Shown: positions 17,446-26,640, counted from the first letter of the stretch. The stretch: 64,000 nucleotides of DNA from Mycolicibacterium psychrotolerans (GCF_010729305.1 NZ_AP022574.1:5084001-5148000), one strand, 5' to 3'. Numbers and translations are program-made. Notes: generated by a model not told the origin, from the letters alone.

Positions 17446-18843
17446 ATGGCAGGCCTCATGACACAGAGTGCAGAACACGCGATCGTCGTCGGCGCCAGCC
17501 TCGGCGGGCTGTGCGCCGCCCGGGTCCTCTCCGATGTCTTCGACCGGGTGACGATCTTCGAGCGCGACGAGCTTCCCGACGGGCCGGCCAACCGACCGGC
17601 CGTGCCGCAGGGCCGCCATGTACACCTGCTGATGGCGCGCGGCGCGCAGGAGTTCGAGTCGCTGTTCCCCGGATTGCTCGACGACATGGTCGCCGCCGGC
17701 GTGCCGATCCTGGAGAACCGGCCGGACTGCATCCACTTCGGAGCGGCGGGTCATGTGCTGGGCACCCAGCACCGGCTGCAGAACGAGTTCACCGCCTACG
17801 TGCCGAGCCGACCGCATCTGGAGTGGCAGATCCGCCGCCGCGTCCTCGACATCGCTAACGTGACGCTGGTCGGCGAAGGCGTCGACGAGCCGGTCTACGA
17901 CGGACGCCGGGTGACCGGGGTGACGGTGGCCGGGTCGACGGTCGACGCGGATCTGGTGGTCGACGCGACAGGGCGCGGCACCCGGTTGCCGGTGTGGTTG
18001 GAGCAGTGGGGTTTTGCGCGTCCGCCGGAAGACACCGTGAACGTCGGCATCGGCTACGCCACGCACCAGGTGCGCATTCCGGAGGGGCTGTTCGCCGAGA
18101 AGGTCGTTGTCGCCGGGGCGTCACGCGAGCAGCCGGTGGGCCTTGGCATGCTCTACTACGAGGACGGCACCTGGGGCCTGACGACGTTCGGTATCGCAAA
18201 AGTGGAGCCGCCCAAGGATTTCGACGGCATGTGCGCGCTGGCCGACGAGATCCTGCCCACGCACGTCAGTTCCGCGCTGCGCCAGGGTGAGCCGATCGGC
18301 GACGTGGCGTTTCACAAGTACCCGACCAGCCGGTGGCGTCGCTACGACAAGCTCGATCGGTTCCCGGACGGCATCATGCCGTTCGGCGATGCGGTAGCGA
18401 GCTTCAATCCGACCTTCGGGCAGGGCATGACGATGACGTCGCTGCAGGCGGGTCATCTGCAGCGTGCGCTGCGGGAGCCCGGTGAGAGCCTGGGCCTGAC
18501 GTTCGCGAAGGCCACCGCGAAGACGACATGGCCCGTGTGGACGATGAACGCGATCGGCGATCTGGTGCTGCACCGGGCCGAGGGCTCGATGCCGTGGTGG
18601 TACCGCCCGGTCGGGTCACTGTTCGACCAGTTCCTCGGCGCTGCTGAGACGGATCCTGTTCTCGCAGAGTGGTTTCTGCGCCGGTTCAGCCTCCTCGACA
18701 ACCTGTACATGGTGCCGTCGGCCAAGCTGGTCGGCCGCACGGTCCGTCACAACATGCGGCTGTGGGCCGCCGAGAGGCGCGGCAGAACTAGATCCCGACG
18801 GTCACCCGGAACAGTCGCGTCGGCTCCTGCGACATCAGCCTGA
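17446..18843 (+). CDS. FAD-dependent monooxygenase-like protein
   Basis: A 465-residue flavoprotein. The Rossmann motif GASLGGLCAARVL is near residue 16, DATGRGTRLP is the second FAD motif and GDAVASFNPTFGQGM is the third, as in the UbiH/PHBH-type hydroxylase fold. Reaction unknown; the position matches Rv3254. It is divergently transcribed from the permease. The last 18 codons run past 18788 over the 3' end of manA on the other strand and read RGRTRSRRSPGTVASAPATSA, which looks like antisense readthrough. ATG 17458 is an alternative start. Confidence 0.82.
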   Translation: MAGLMTQSAEHAIVVGASLGGLCAARVLSDVFDRVTIFERDELPDGPANRPAVPQGRHVHLLMARGAQEFESLFPGLLDDMVAAGVPILENRPDCIHFGAAGHVLGTQHRLQNEFTAYVPSRPHLEWQIRRRVLDIANVTLVGEGVDEPVYDGRRVTGVTVAGSTVDADLVVDATGRGTRLPVWLEQWGFARPPEDTVNVGIGYATHQVRIPEGLFAEKVVVAGASREQPVGLGMLYYEDGTWGLTTFGIAKVEPPKDFDGMCALADEILPTHVSSALRQGEPIGDVAFHKYPTSRWRRYDKLDRFPDGIMPFGDAVASFNPTFGQGMTMTSLQAGHLQRALREPGESLGLTFAKATAKTTWPVWTMNAIGDLVLHRAEGSMPWWYRPVGSLFDQFLGAAETDPVLAEWFLRRFSLLDNLYMVPSAKLVGRTVRHNMRLWAAERRGRTRSRRSPGTVASAPATSA

Positions 18844-20014
18844 TCGGACCTTCGTCGGCGGCCACCCACGCCGCCGCCCCGCGCTGCAATGTCACCGCCG
18901 ACGCCTTGGCGTGCACGGTCGCAGCGCCCTGGGTGCACAGCAGGATCTGCGGGCCGTCGTGGCGGGTGGGCGCGTCGATCTCGTGGCCCAGTTGCTCCCC
19001 GTCGACCGTCAGCACCGACACCGCGAATTCCGGTGCAGGCGTCGGGTAGACGAGTTCGGCCCCGTCGCGCACGGAGTCGGGATGCACGATGATGTCCACG
19101 GCCGGGGTGAAGTCGAGCACGCGGAGCAGTTCGGGCACGTCGACGTGCTTGGGGGTCAGCCCGCCGCGAAGAACGTTGTCCGAGTTGGCCATCACCTCGA
19201 CTCCGACGCCCGACAGGTATGCGTGCAGGTTGCCGGCGGGCAGGTAGATCGCCTCACCGGGCCGCAGCGAGAGCCGGTTGAGCAGCATCGAGGCGAGCAC
19301 GCCGGCGTCGCCGGGATACCGCTCGCCCAGTTCGAGCACGGTCTTGGCCTCGCGGGCGAATTCCTGTTCGCCGGAACGCAGGTAGTTGATCGCGCCGTCG
19401 AGCACGGCGGGCACCAGAACATCCAGATCGGGTTGCGGGAAGGTGATCCAGGTCGTGAACAGCGCCCGCAACCCGTCGGCGTCGGACTGCCCGGCGAGCA
19501 GGTTGATGAACGGATCGAGAGCGGGCACGCCCAGCGCGCGCATCAACGTCACCGACCGGTCAGCGGGTGCGAACCCCGCCAGCGCCTCGAACTGGCTGAG
19601 CGCCACGATGATCTCGGGCTTGTGGCTGCGGTCGCGGTAGTTGCGGTCCGGCGCGTTGACCGGGATGCCCATCCGGTCCTCGCGGGCGAAGCCCTCGACG
19701 GCCTGCTCGGTGCTGGGGTGGGCCTGCAGTGAGAGCGGCTCGTCGGCGGCGAGCACCTTGACCAGGAACGGCAGCGAGTCGCCGAACCGCCCGCGAACCA
19801 CCTGTCCCAGTTCGCCTTCGGGGTCGGCGCGCAGCGCGTCGAGCAGCGAGCGGTCCCCGTCGTCGGTCTGCAGATGTGCCGGGTCCCCCGGATGCGCCCC
19901 GAACCACAACTCCGCCTCCGGATGCGGTGTCGGACTCGGCGCCCCCGTGAATTCGGCTATCGCGGTTCTCGAACCCCACGCGTAGGGTCGCACCGCACCC
20001 CTGAGCAGATGCAC
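18788..20014 (-). CDS. manA: Mannose-6-phosphate isomerase
   Basis: A 408-residue type I phosphomannose isomerase, interconverting fructose-6-phosphate and mannose-6-phosphate at the entry to GDP-mannose and lipoarabinomannan synthesis. Zinc-site residues are in LQAHPSTEQA and SHKPEIIVAL; the active-site motif YLPAGNLHAYLSG is also clear. GTG start at 20014, eight bases after the stop of the upstream SIS-domain gene. It forms an operon with that gene and manB. Confidence 0.94.
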   Translation of the reverse strand: MHLLRGAVRPYAWGSRTAIAEFTGAPSPTPHPEAELWFGAHPGDPAHLQTDDGDRSLLDALRADPEGELGQVVRGRFGDSLPFLVKVLAADEPLSLQAHPSTEQAVEGFAREDRMGIPVNAPDRNYRDRSHKPEIIVALSQFEALAGFAPADRSVTLMRALGVPALDPFINLLAGQSDADGLRALFTTWITFPQPDLDVLVPAVLDGAINYLRSGEQEFAREAKTVLELGERYPGDAGVLASMLLNRLSLRPGEAIYLPAGNLHAYLSGVGVEVMANSDNVLRGGLTPKHVDVPELLRVLDFTPAVDIIVHPDSVRDGAELVYPTPAPEFAVSVLTVDGEQLGHEIDAPTRHDGPQILLCTQGAATVHAKASAVTLQRGAAAWVAADEGPIRLMSQEPTRLFRVTVGI

Positions 20015-20021
20015 TGGTCTC

Positions 20022-21122
20022 TCACCCTCGAATCAGACGCTGGTAGACGGCCGCCATCTCCAGGCGGACCGCCATCAGCGCCAGTTGTTGCTCGGGTCGG
20101 CTGGTGCCGGGCATCACTGCTGAGCCCGGCCCCTCCTCCACGACTCCCCCTGTGACAAGTTCCGGCACGTCGTTGGCATTGACCACGGACACGTCGTCGA
20201 AACCGGACAGCCGCGCCGACACTGCCGGACGGTCGGCATCCGAGGTCAGCACGATCGTGCGTGCGCGTTGCGGCAGTGGTCCGTCGATCTCCTCGTCGTG
20301 GAAGATCGACGTCTCAGCGGAGCCCCGGCCGAAGCCCGAGCCGAGCGCCACCAGCACGTCGGCCAACCCGACCGCGGCCACCGTCTGCTGGGCCACCCGC
20401 AGCATCACCGTGCAGGCGTGCCGCGCCAACGTCAGCGTGGCGGGGGTGTCGCCGGCGAACACGACCTCGCGGCCCACCATCTTCTGGGTGAGCTCCTTGG
20501 CGGGATTCGTGAAAAGCTCACGCGCAGCGCTGTTTCGGAACGTCTCCGCGTCGAGTTCGTCGGCCAGCGTGAAGAGGTCAACCCGGATGCCGGTGGTGAT
20601 CGCCTCCAGCGCCGCCAGCCCCGCGGCGAGGTAGCGCGTCAGTGAGAAATCTTCCGGCACGACGATTCGCGGCGGCAGCGCGACCGACCGGCCCGCGGTC
20701 ACGTCGCGCAGCGGGCCCTCATAGGGTGCGACGACGATGACCCGCGCGCCGCGGCGCACGCCGACGGCGGCGGCCGATATCAGCGTCGGGTCGCCGGGAT
20801 CGTCGCCGGCGACGATCACCACGTCGAGGGCACCGATCCACGGCGGTGCCTCGGTCGCGACGACCACCGGGGCGGCCAGTGCGCCGCCGAGCACCTCGGC
20901 CAGCATGGTCCCCGCCGTGGCGGCGGTGCCGCGGCCGGCCACCCACACCACCGTCCTCGGGGGCACATCGGAGCGCACCGATCGGAAGTCGCCCTCGTCT
21001 AGTGCCGCGGCGGTGGCCCGTACCTGCGCGCCGGCCATCGACGCGGCTCGCAGCAGCCCGTGGCGATCGGCGGCCAGCAGGCCGTCGGTGTCGTCGAGGT
21101 CGACCACCGCGGTGGCGTTCAC
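20022..21122 (-). CDS. SIS-domain protein (phosphosugar isomerase-like)
   Basis: A 366-residue protein with two SIS-like Rossmann halves, related to phosphoglucose/phosphomannose isomerases. Visible segments are VVWVAGRGTAATAG and DVVIVAGDDPGDPTLISAA in the first half and VLVALGSGFGRGSAETS later. It lacks the clear active-site signature of phosphoglucose isomerase. It sits between manB and manA with a GTGA overlap to manB, so it likely takes part in mannose phosphate metabolism. Corresponds to Rv3256c. Confidence 0.8.
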   Translation of the reverse strand: MNATAVVDLDDTDGLLAADRHGLLRAASMAGAQVRATAAALDEGDFRSVRSDVPPRTVVWVAGRGTAATAGTMLAEVLGGALAAPVVVATEAPPWIGALDVVIVAGDDPGDPTLISAAAVGVRRGARVIVVAPYEGPLRDVTAGRSVALPPRIVVPEDFSLTRYLAAGLAALEAITTGIRVDLFTLADELDAETFRNSAARELFTNPAKELTQKMVGREVVFAGDTPATLTLARHACTVMLRVAQQTVAAVGLADVLVALGSGFGRGSAETSIFHDEEIDGPLPQRARTIVLTSDADRPAVSARLSGFDDVSVVNANDVPELVTGGVVEEGPGSAVMPGTSRPEQQLALMAVRLEMAAVYQRLIRG

Positions 21123-22504
21123 GTCAATTCCTTTGCACCCGAGGCGATCAGCGCGCCGATCTCGTCGACGAGCGCGGCCACCTCCTCGGGGGTGCGGGCC
21201 TCGACGTTGAGGCGCAGCAGCGGTTCGGTGTTCGACATCCGCAGGTTGAACCAGCTGCCGTCGCCGAGGTCGACGGTCACGCCGTCGAGGTGGTCGATGG
21301 CATGCACCCGCGACCCGAACGCGGCCAGCACGGCGTCGACGATCCTCGGGGCGTCGGCGACGGTGTAGTTGAGCTCGCCGGAGGCCTCGTAGCGCTGATA
21401 GTCGGCCATCAGCTCCGACAGCGGCCGGTCCTGTTCGCCGAGCGCGGCGAGCACGTGCAGTGCGGCGAGCATGCCGGAGTCGGCGCCCCAGAAGTCGCGG
21501 AAGTAGTAGTGCGCGGAATGCTCGCCGCCGAAGATCGCGCCGGTCTCGGCCATCAGGCCCTTGATGTAGGAGTGCCCGACCCGCGAGCGCAGCGGGGTGC
21601 CGCCGCGTTCGATGACCAGTTCGGAGACCGCGCGCGAGGTGATCAGGTTGTAGATGATCGTCGCGCCGATCTCGCGGGTGAGTTCGCGTGCGGCGACCAG
21701 CGCGGTGACCGCCGACGGCGACACCGCCTGACCCTTCTCGTCGACGACGAAGCAGCGGTCGGCGTCGCCGTCGAAGGCCAGTCCGATGTCGGCGCCGGTT
21801 TCGAGCACGTAGGCCTGCAGGTCGACGAGGTTGGCCGGGTCCAGCGGGTTGGCCTCGTGATTGGGGAAGGTGCCGTCGAGTTCGAAGAACAGCGGCGACA
21901 GCGTGACCGACGGGATCGGACCCAGCACGCCGGGGGTGGTGTGGCCGGCCATGCCGTTGCCGGCGTCGACGGCGACCTTGAGCGGCCGTAACTCGCTGAC
22001 GTCGACCAGCGAGCGCAGGAAGTCGCCGTAGTCGCCGAGCACGTCGCGATCCGTGGCGGTGCCGCGCGGCCCGTCGTACCCGGGCACCCCGGCGATGACC
22101 TCGTCACTGATCGTGACCAGTCCGGACTCCTTGCCGACGGGCTTGGCCCCGGCGCGGCACAGCTTGATGCCGTTGTAGGCGGCGGGGTTGTGGCTGGCGG
22201 TGAACATCGCGCCCGGGCAGTCGAGCAGGCCCGAGGCGAAGTACAGCTGGTCGGTGGAGGCCAGGCCGATGCGGACGACGTCGAGGCCCTGGGCCATCAC
22301 GCCCTCGGCGAACGCGGCCGACAGCACCGGGGAGCTCTCGCGCATGTCGTGGCCGATGACGACCTGGTGCGCGCTGTCGCGGACCAGCCGGGCGAACGCG
22401 GCGCCGACCTCGCTGACGAACTGCTCGTCGATCTCTGCGCCGACGAGTCCGCGCACGTCATACGCCTTGATGACGCGCTGTACCGCCTCGGCGGGCCGGG
22501 ACAT
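21119..22504 (-). CDS. manB: Phosphomannomutase/phosphoglucomutase
   Basis: A 461-residue alpha-D-phosphohexomutase that makes mannose-1-phosphate for GDP-mannose. The phosphoserine loop is FTASHNPAAYNG, the metal loop is AFDGDADRCFV, the sugar loop is GGEHSAHYYF and the phosphate loop is RMSNTEPLLRLNVEA. The ATG at 22504 gives a standard N-terminus. First gene of the manB-SIS-manA operon. It would also feed GDP-mannose to the gmd/fcl pair at 46.6-48.6 kb. Confidence 0.94.
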   Translation of the reverse strand: MSRPAEAVQRVIKAYDVRGLVGAEIDEQFVSEVGAAFARLVRDSAHQVVIGHDMRESSPVLSAAFAEGVMAQGLDVVRIGLASTDQLYFASGLLDCPGAMFTASHNPAAYNGIKLCRAGAKPVGKESGLVTISDEVIAGVPGYDGPRGTATDRDVLGDYGDFLRSLVDVSELRPLKVAVDAGNGMAGHTTPGVLGPIPSVTLSPLFFELDGTFPNHEANPLDPANLVDLQAYVLETGADIGLAFDGDADRCFVVDEKGQAVSPSAVTALVAARELTREIGATIIYNLITSRAVSELVIERGGTPLRSRVGHSYIKGLMAETGAIFGGEHSAHYYFRDFWGADSGMLAALHVLAALGEQDRPLSELMADYQRYEASGELNYTVADAPRIVDAVLAAFGSRVHAIDHLDGVTVDLGDGSWFNLRMSNTEPLLRLNVEARTPEEVAALVDEIGALIASGAKELT

Positions 22505-22582
22505 GGAGGCTCCTCACGCTTACGTGCAGACCGATGCCGCCAGCCTAGCCGTCGGGAGCCGCGGGTACGGCCGCCACTCGTT

Positions 22583-23002
22583 TCAGTCGGTGGGGTCGGG
22601 CAGGACGCGCAGGTGCCCGCGGCGACGCCCGTGGGTTTCGGGCCGGCGCACGGGCGGGGCCATCAGCGCGCCGCCCTGGGCGCCGCTGACGGGATCGGTG
22701 AAAGCGGAGAACCCGGCGACCGGCCCGGCCGGGGCCTCGCGTCCTTCGCGTACCGCGTCGGCCAGCGCGACCAGGTCGTCGTCGTCGGGGTGTGTCGGCA
22801 GCGGTCCGGCGTGGCGGACCAGTTCCCAGCCGCGGGGGGCGGTGATGCGTCCGGCGTGCTTGACGCACAGGTCCCAGGAGTGCGGCTCGGACACGGTGGC
22901 CAGGGGGCCGACGACGGCGGTGGAGTCCGAGTAGACGAACGTGAGCGTCGCGACCGCATAGTGGGGGCAGCCAGGCCGGCAGCAGCGACGGGGAACATTC
23001 AC
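22583..23002 (-). CDS. DUF3499 family protein
   Basis: A 139-residue actinobacterial protein of unknown function. The N-terminus has a zinc-ribbon-like set of cysteines (RRCCRPGCPHYAVATLTFVY, then LCVKHAGRI). The C-terminal part is Pro/Arg rich and probably disordered. The GTG start at 23002 puts the cysteine motif at the N-terminus. Same strand as manB, 78 bases upstream of it; corresponds to Rv3258c. Confidence 0.78.
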   Translation of the reverse strand: MNVPRRCCRPGCPHYAVATLTFVYSDSTAVVGPLATVSEPHSWDLCVKHAGRITAPRGWELVRHAGPLPTHPDDDDLVALADAVREGREAPAGPVAGFSAFTDPVSGAQGGALMAPPVRRPETHGRRRGHLRVLPDPTD

Positions 23003-23079
23003 GAACGAGAGGTTATCGTGCGGATTCGTCCGTATCCCGGCGGACACGCGCAGCCGGGAGGGGCCCGAAGCCCAACCGT

Positions 23080-23085
23080 TACGAT
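23080..23085 (+). promoter_or_regulatory. -10 box TACGAT, leaderless start of the zincin-like gene
   Basis: TACGAT is followed by 7 bases and then GTG at 23093. No ribosome-binding site is present, so the transcript is predicted to start at the GTG. Confidence 0.6.
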
Positions 23086-23092
23086 CTTTTTC

Positions 23093-23557
23093 GTGACCGG
23101 CCGCAACCACCGGGGCTCGCGGCGTGGCCGCGGAATGCGTGGACCGCTGCTCCCTCCCACTGTTCCGGGCTGGCGCAGCCGTGCGGAGCGTTTCGACATG
23201 GCGGTGCTGGAGGCCTACGAACCGATCGAGCGGCGCTGGCAGGACCGGGTGGCGACGCTGGACGTCGCGGTCGACGAGATCCCCCGGATCTCGCCGAAGG
23301 ACCCGGACAGTGTGCAGTGGCCGCCGGAGGTCATCGCCGACGGGCCGATCGCTCTGGCCCGGCTGATACCGGCCGGGGTCGACGTCCGCGGGAATTCTAC
23401 CCGGGCGCGAATTGTGTTGTTCCGCAAGCCGATCGAGCGACGGGCGAAGGACACCGTCGAGTTGACCGACTTGCTGCATGAGCTACTGGTGGCGCAGGTG
23501 GCCACCTATCTGGGCGTCGAGCCGTCGGTGATCGACCCGACGATCGACGACGACTAG
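23093..23557 (+). CDS. Zincin-like metallopeptidase-family protein
   Basis: A 154-residue protein of the DUF1025/zincin-like family, corresponding to Rv3259. The segment ELTDLLHELLVAQVATYLG occupies the place of the HExxH helix, but only HE is present and the second His is replaced (HELLV), so metal binding in the standard way is doubtful. The start is a GTG predicted to be leaderless; ATG 23135 is the alternative. Its TAG stop overlaps the TAG of convergent whiB2 in one CTAG. Confidence 0.8.
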   Translation: MTGRNHRGSRRGRGMRGPLLPPTVPGWRSRAERFDMAVLEAYEPIERRWQDRVATLDVAVDEIPRISPKDPDSVQWPPEVIADGPIALARLIPAGVDVRGNSTRARIVLFRKPIERRAKDTVELTDLLHELLVAQVATYLGVEPSVIDPTIDDD

Positions 23558-23943
23558 ATGATGCCGCGCTTGATGCGCCGGCGCTCCCGCTCGGACAGGC
23601 CGCCCCAGATGCCGAAGCGCTCGTCATGGGCGAGGGCGTACTCCAGGCACGCGTCGCGCACCTCGCAGCCCTGGCAGATGCGCTTGGCTTCGCGGGTCGA
23701 GCCGCCCTTCTCCGGGAAGAAGGCTTCAGGGTCGGTCTGCGCGCACAGCGCACGCTCCTGCCACTGATCCTCTTCGGTTGCCAGCTCGTCGTCGATCGGG
23801 TCGGGCACCACGCTCAGTTGCGGGCGCCCCCCGATGCTTGCTGCCACCGGTCCGGTCTGGATGTGCGGCGCACTTCCGACCGAGCCGAGGAGCCTGCTGT
23901 CAAAATGAACCGAATTGCCGAAATCGGCGTGCTCAAATGCCAT
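23554..23943 (-). CDS. whiB2: WhiB-family regulator WhiB2 (WhmD)
   Basis: A 129-residue iron-sulfur regulator of septation and cell division. The four cluster cysteines are in RALCAQ, RICQGCEVRDAC; the turn GIWGGLSERERRR is the WhiB signature. The N-terminal extension MAFEHADFGNSVHFDSRL matches the longer M. smegmatis WhmD type. The ATG follows GGAGGGG closely. The gene is divergent from fbiA and converges on the zincin-like gene. Confidence 0.95.
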   Translation of the reverse strand: MAFEHADFGNSVHFDSRLLGSVGSAPHIQTGPVAASIGGRPQLSVVPDPIDDELATEEDQWQERALCAQTDPEAFFPEKGGSTREAKRICQGCEVRDACLEYALAHDERFGIWGGLSERERRRIKRGII

Positions 23944-24080
23944 GTTCCCCTCCTCCACAGGTCTCGTAGATCCGTTGTATGCCAGCCCCACTATTGCTCT
24001 GTGTGGCCACCCAATTCGAACAAGTGATCGAATCTCGGTCTGCGACACCGGAACCGGCCGGAGAACCGCGAATGACACTG

Positions 24081-24094
24081 GTGTGATTACACAC
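24081..24094. promoter_or_regulatory. Short palindrome in the whiB2-fbiA divergent region
   Basis: The 303-base region between whiB2 and fbiA holds GTGTGATTACACAC, arms GTGTG and CACAC around ATTA, lying 138 and 152 bases from the two starts. It could be a binding site for a dimeric regulator. Nothing else strong was seen in the region apart from the fbiA -10 box. Confidence 0.3.
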
Positions 24095-24232
24095 GCGTTA
24101 GCTGTCGCGGTCAAGCGCTAGAACAGGAATTCATACCATTCCGTGACACAAATACGGCGCGTCGCGTTGTGGCGTGTCTGTCACTCCGGCGATTCGAGCC
24201 CTCCGGGGGCGCGGGCCGCACAGCCGTGCGCC

Positions 24233-24238
24233 TAGTCT
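24233..24238 (+). promoter_or_regulatory. -10 box TAGTCT, leaderless start of fbiA
   Basis: TAGTCT is followed by 8 bases and the GTG of fbiA at 24247, with no ribosome-binding site in between. Confidence 0.55.
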
Positions 24239-24246
24239 CGGTCGGT

Positions 24247-25233
24247 GTGAAGGTCACTGTTCTCGTCGGCGGCGTCGGTGGTGCGCGCTTCCTCCTGGGT
24301 GTCCAATATCTGTTGGGGTTGGGGCAGTTCGGTACTCACGATACCGATGAGCATGATGTGACTGCTGTGGTCAACGTCGGCGACGACGCCTGGATGTTCG
24401 GCGTGCGCATCTGCCCGGATCTCGACACCTGCATGTACACCCTCGGCGGCGGCATCGATCCCGAGCGGGGCTGGGGACACCGCGACGAAACGTGGCACGC
24501 CAAGGAGGAACTCGCCGCCTACGGCGTGCAGCCGGACTGGTTCGGTCTCGGCGACCGCGATCTGGCCACTCACCTGGTGCGTACCCAGATGCTGCGTGCC
24601 GGCTATCCGCTCTCGCAGGTGACCGAGGCGCTGTGCCGGCGCTGGAACCCCGGCGTGCGCCTGCTGCCGGCCAGCGACGACCGCAGCGAAACCCACGTGG
24701 TGATCACCGAGCCCGAGGACGGCGAGAAGAAGGCCATCCACTTCCAGGAGTGGTGGGTGCGCCACCGCGCCCAGGTGCCCACCGACAGCTTCGCGTTCGT
24801 CGGCGCCGACAACGCCACGGCCGCACCGGGTGTCACCGACGCGATCGAGGGCGCCGACGTCGTGCTGATCGCGCCGTCGAATCCCGTCGTGAGCATCGGG
24901 GCGATCCTCGGGATCGGCGGCGTCCGCGCCGCACTGCGCGCCACCAAAGCCCCGGTGATCGGCTACTCCCCCATCATCGCGGGAAAGCCGTTGCGCGGCA
25001 TGGCCGACGCCTGCCTGACGGTGATCGGCGTCGACAGCACCTCCGAGGCAGTCGGCGCCCACTACGGCGCCCGGTCGGGCACCGGGATCCTCGACGGCTG
25101 GCTGGTGCATTCCGGCGACGACGCGGTGGTCGAGGGTGTGACGGTGCGCTCGGCGCCGCTGCTGATGAAGGAGCCGGGCGTGACCGCCGAGATGGTGCGG
25201 GCCGGGTTGGGTCTGGCCGGGATCACGTTGTGA
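24247..25233 (+). CDS. fbiA: F420 biosynthesis: enolpyruvyl/phospholactyl transferase FbiA (CofD)
   Basis: A 328-residue CofD-family transferase that joins the activated three-carbon diphosphoguanosine unit to Fo, giving (dehydro-)F420-0. Visible are VLVGGVGGARFLLGV at the N-terminus (nucleotide/substrate loop), VNVGDDAWMFG with metal-binding Asp, LGGGIDPERGWGH and the IAPSNPVVSIG motif. The GTG start overlaps no other gene and is predicted to be leaderless. It is directly coupled to fbiB by a GTGA overlap. Confidence 0.95.
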   Translation: MKVTVLVGGVGGARFLLGVQYLLGLGQFGTHDTDEHDVTAVVNVGDDAWMFGVRICPDLDTCMYTLGGGIDPERGWGHRDETWHAKEELAAYGVQPDWFGLGDRDLATHLVRTQMLRAGYPLSQVTEALCRRWNPGVRLLPASDDRSETHVVITEPEDGEKKAIHFQEWWVRHRAQVPTDSFAFVGADNATAAPGVTDAIEGADVVLIAPSNPVVSIGAILGIGGVRAALRATKAPVIGYSPIIAGKPLRGMADACLTVIGVDSTSEAVGAHYGARSGTGILDGWLVHSGDDAVVEGVTVRSAPLLMKEPGVTAEMVRAGLGLAGITL

Positions 25234-26573
25234 GCGATCACGGCACCTCGGCTCGGGTGGAACTGCTGCCGGTCCCCGGGCTTCCGGAGTTCCGGCCCGG
25301 TGACGATCTGGCCGCGGCCGTCGCCGACGCCGCGCCGTGGCTGCGCGATCACGACATCGTCGTCGTCACCAGCAAGGTGCTGTCCAAGTGCGAGGGCCGC
25401 ATCGTCGACGCACCCGCCGACCCCGAACTGCGAGATACGCTGCGCCGCAGGCTGATAAACAACGAGGCGGTGCGGGTGCTGGCGCGCAAGGGCCGCACGC
25501 TGATCACCGAGAACGCGCTCGGCCTGGTGCAGGCCGCCGCCGGAGTGGACGGATCCAACGTCGACTCGCACGAACTCGCCCTGCTGCCCGTCGATCCCGA
25601 CGGCAGCGCCGCGGCGTTGGTCGCCGCGCTGCGCGAGCGGCTCGGCGTCGAGGTCGGCGTCGTCGTCACCGACACGATGGGCCGGGCCTGGCGCACGGGG
25701 CAGACCGACGTCGCGATCGGCGCGGCCGGGCTGCAGGTACTGCACGCCTACGCCGGTGAGCACGATCAGCACGGCAACGAGTTGATCGTCACCGAGATCG
25801 CCGTCGCCGACGAGATCGCCGCGGCCGCGGATCTGGTGAAGGGCAAGCTGACGGCGGTGCCGGTCGCGGTCGTGCGTGGGCTGACGCTGCGCGACGACGG
25901 ATCGAACGCCCGCACGTTGGTGCGCCCCGGCGAGGAGGACCTCTTCTGGCTCGGCACCGAGGAGGCTCTCTCTCTGGGTCGGTCGCAGGCGCAGTTGCTG
26001 CGCCGCTCGGTGCGCAGCTTCACCGACGAACCCGTCGCACCCGAACTCATCGAGTCCGCGGTCGGTGAGGCGCTAACGGCACCCGCGCCGCATCACACCC
26101 GGCCGGTGCGGTTCGTGTGGGTGCGCGACGGCGCGGTGCGAGTGCGGCTGCTGGACCGGATGAAGGAACAGTGGCGGAGCGACCTGGCCGGCGACGGGCG
26201 CGATCCCTCGTCGGTGGAGCGCCGTGTGGCACGCGGGCAGATTCTCTACGACGCGCCCGAGCTGGTGATCCCGTTCATGGTGCCCGACGGCGCGCACACC
26301 TATCCGGATTCGCAGCGCACCGCGGCCGAGCACACGATGTTCACGGTGGCCGTCGGCGCGGCGGTGCAGGGGCTGCTGGTCGGGCTGGCGGTGCGCGGGG
26401 TGGGCAGCTGCTGGATCGGGTCGACGATCTTCGCGCCCGATCTGGTGCGCGCCGAACTGGATCTGCCGCCGGACTGGGAGCCGTTGGGGGCGGTGGCGAT
26501 CGGCTACCCGTCGGACGGGCCGGCGTCCCCGCGCCAGCCGGTGCCGACCGACGGCCTGCTGGTGGTCCGGTGA
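25230..26573 (+). CDS. fbiB: F420 biosynthesis bifunctional protein FbiB
   Basis: A 447-residue fusion. Residues 1 to about 245 form a CofE-type F420-0:gamma-glutamyl ligase (VVTSKVLSKCEGR, VVTDTMGRAWRTGQTDVAIG). Residues about 250-447 form a nitroreductase-fold domain (LRRSVRSFTDEPV, VRGVGSCWIGS) that in mycobacteria reduces dehydro-F420-0 with FMN. Length equals that of the M. tuberculosis protein within a residue. GTG start overlaps the fbiA stop. Confidence 0.95.
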   Translation: MSDHGTSARVELLPVPGLPEFRPGDDLAAAVADAAPWLRDHDIVVVTSKVLSKCEGRIVDAPADPELRDTLRRRLINNEAVRVLARKGRTLITENALGLVQAAAGVDGSNVDSHELALLPVDPDGSAAALVAALRERLGVEVGVVVTDTMGRAWRTGQTDVAIGAAGLQVLHAYAGEHDQHGNELIVTEIAVADEIAAAADLVKGKLTAVPVAVVRGLTLRDDGSNARTLVRPGEEDLFWLGTEEALSLGRSQAQLLRRSVRSFTDEPVAPELIESAVGEALTAPAPHHTRPVRFVWVRDGAVRVRLLDRMKEQWRSDLAGDGRDPSSVERRVARGQILYDAPELVIPFMVPDGAHTYPDSQRTAAEHTMFTVAVGAAVQGLLVGLAVRGVGSCWIGSTIFAPDLVRAELDLPPDWEPLGAVAIGYPSDGPASPRQPVPTDGLLVVR

Positions 26574-26576
26574 TCT

Positions 26577-26640
26577 CCGCGAGCAGTCGCAAACTCGTGC
26601 ACTTTCGGCCCGGTTCGCCCGATTTAGTGTCTGCTCGCGG
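26577..26640. repeat. Palindromic intergenic repeat, type B
   Basis: A 64-bp element between fbiB and the NUDIX gene with perfect 10-base arms CCGCGAGCAG and CTGCTCGCGG. The centre contains CAAACTCGTGCAC. It starts four bases after the fbiB stop and may act as a terminator or RNA stabiliser. Confidence 0.65.
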
